The notes under the pieces are model-generated. The model saw nothing but the letters and a program-made list of their open reading frames with translations, made no database searches and was not told where the DNA came from. This document shows, piece by piece, positions 48,991-49,117 of a stretch of 49,117 bases of DNA. Position 1 is the stretch's first letter; every line of letters begins with the position of its first letter. The position numbers and the translations under genes are program-made. The DNA is from JBFWPF01 sp050250135. GTDB lineage: Bacteria > Chlamydiota > Chlamydiia > Chlamydiales > JAFEGQ01. The stretch is from positions 1 through 49,117 of the forward strand of contig JBFWPF010000012.1 in NCBI GenBank assembly GCA_050250135.1. Reading direction: 5' to 3'.

Positions 48991-49117
48991 GGCTTTGTTG
49001 CCTAAATCTACTTCCAAGAAAAGCCGGGCTGGCGTTGTCCTAGATAAGGCGTTTAAACGGCGTATGAACTTGGCCAAGCTAACGCCCTAAAATGGTTCAA
49101 GATATGCAATTTCATGA
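48991..49117 (-). mobile_element. IS903-like (IS5 family) element, left end only
   Basis: The terminal repeat GGCTTTGTTGCCTAAATC (48991-49008) matches the 18-bp inverted repeat of IS903 as I remember it at 16 of 18 positions. The rest of the element lies beyond the window. Confidence 0.65.
49053..49117 (-). pseudogene. C-terminal end of an IS903-like transposase (partial at window edge)
   Basis: Reads MKLHILNHFRALAWPSSYAV and stop TAA at 49055-49053, about 45 bp from the terminal repeat. The spacing L-N then seven residues then P-x-S agrees with the C-terminus of IS903-type transposases. It is cut by the window end, so whether the full gene is intact cannot be seen. Confidence 0.5.

Noticed and set aside
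48961..49089. Plus-strand open frame reading KDKAALLPKSTSKKSRAG... to a stop at about 49089
   Set aside because: It runs antisense to istA on its left side and crosses the IS903-like terminal repeat, so it is not likely to be a gene.
1..49117. CRISPR arrays, tRNA or rRNA genes
   Set aside because: No regularly spaced direct repeats and no tRNA or rRNA motif were recognised; the repeats present are palindromic and dispersed.

Overview
The window looks like chromosome from a GC-rich member of the phylum Chlamydiota, probably outside Chlamydiaceae. The main evidence is gene order. It carries a small stand-alone SWIB-domain protein (a chlamydial hallmark) and several blocks in the order I remember from Chlamydia: yebC/acetyltransferase/prfB with SWIB nearby, M16 protease-plsB-rng-DUF177-rpmF-plsX, pcnB-lpxB, glmM-glmS-tyrP-yccA, and hrcA-grpE-dnaK. 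The GC-rich impression is by eye, not counted. No rRNA, tRNA or CRISPR was seen.

Layout. 0.2-8.5 kb: truA, SWIB, a large UGP3-type nucleotidyltransferase, two lineage-specific membrane proteins, prfB with a programmed frameshift, two tandem GNAT acetyltransferases and yebC. 8.5-9.3 kb: a gene-free nest of inverted repeats. 9.3-15.5 kb: two kinase-like proteins, a flavin disulfide reductase paired with a TVP38-type membrane protein, a DUF445-type protein, and two tandem paralogous small membrane proteins. 15.4-22.9 kb: M16 protease, plsB, rng, DUF177, rpmF, plsX (phospholipid and RNA/ribosome functions). 22.9-27.5 kb: two unknown genes, lpxB, an alpha/beta hydrolase and pcnB in one tight minus-strand operon. 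27.5-31.9 kb: glmM-glmS-tyrP, i.e. the route from fructose-6-P to glucosamine-1-P that feeds cell wall and lipid A, plus an aromatic amino-acid carrier. 32.4-37.1 kb: unknown proteins, the Bax-inhibitor-like YccA, and an AbiE-like toxin-antitoxin pair. 37.3-40.8 kb: heat-shock operon hrcA-grpE-dnaK. 40.9-46.8 kb: large unknown proteins, ndk and small membrane proteins. 46.8-49.1 kb: an IS21-family element whose istA is broken by an IS903-like element running off the right edge.

The most unusual signal is a set of short palindromic elements, about 145-165 bp long, from at least four sequence groups. They sit between genes, at gene ends and, remarkably, in frame inside genes. The best-defined family has a 157-bp core, 5-bp target duplications (T...A), five full copies and one 40-bp relict. 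One full copy adds exactly 54 codons to a secreted protein gene. The relict adds 15 codons to the end of lpxB and leaves its stop codon unchanged. An unrelated 163-bp palindrome with an 8-bp duplication adds 57 codons inside the signal peptide of the M16 protease; deleting it in silico restores a textbook signal peptide. A further palindrome supplies the present start region of lpxB, and a 161-bp element rewrites the last codons of the AbiE-like toxin. This resembles the Rickettsia palindromic elements, and I know of no such description for chlamydiae.

A second theme is promoter layout. Several genes (DUF445, glmM, hrcA, the gene at 45463, perhaps the flavin reductase) have a sigma-70-like -10 box only about 6-9 nt before the start codon, which predicts leaderless or nearly leaderless mRNAs. 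Two divergent pairs (pcnB/glmM and ndk/45463) have touching or overlapping -35 boxes.
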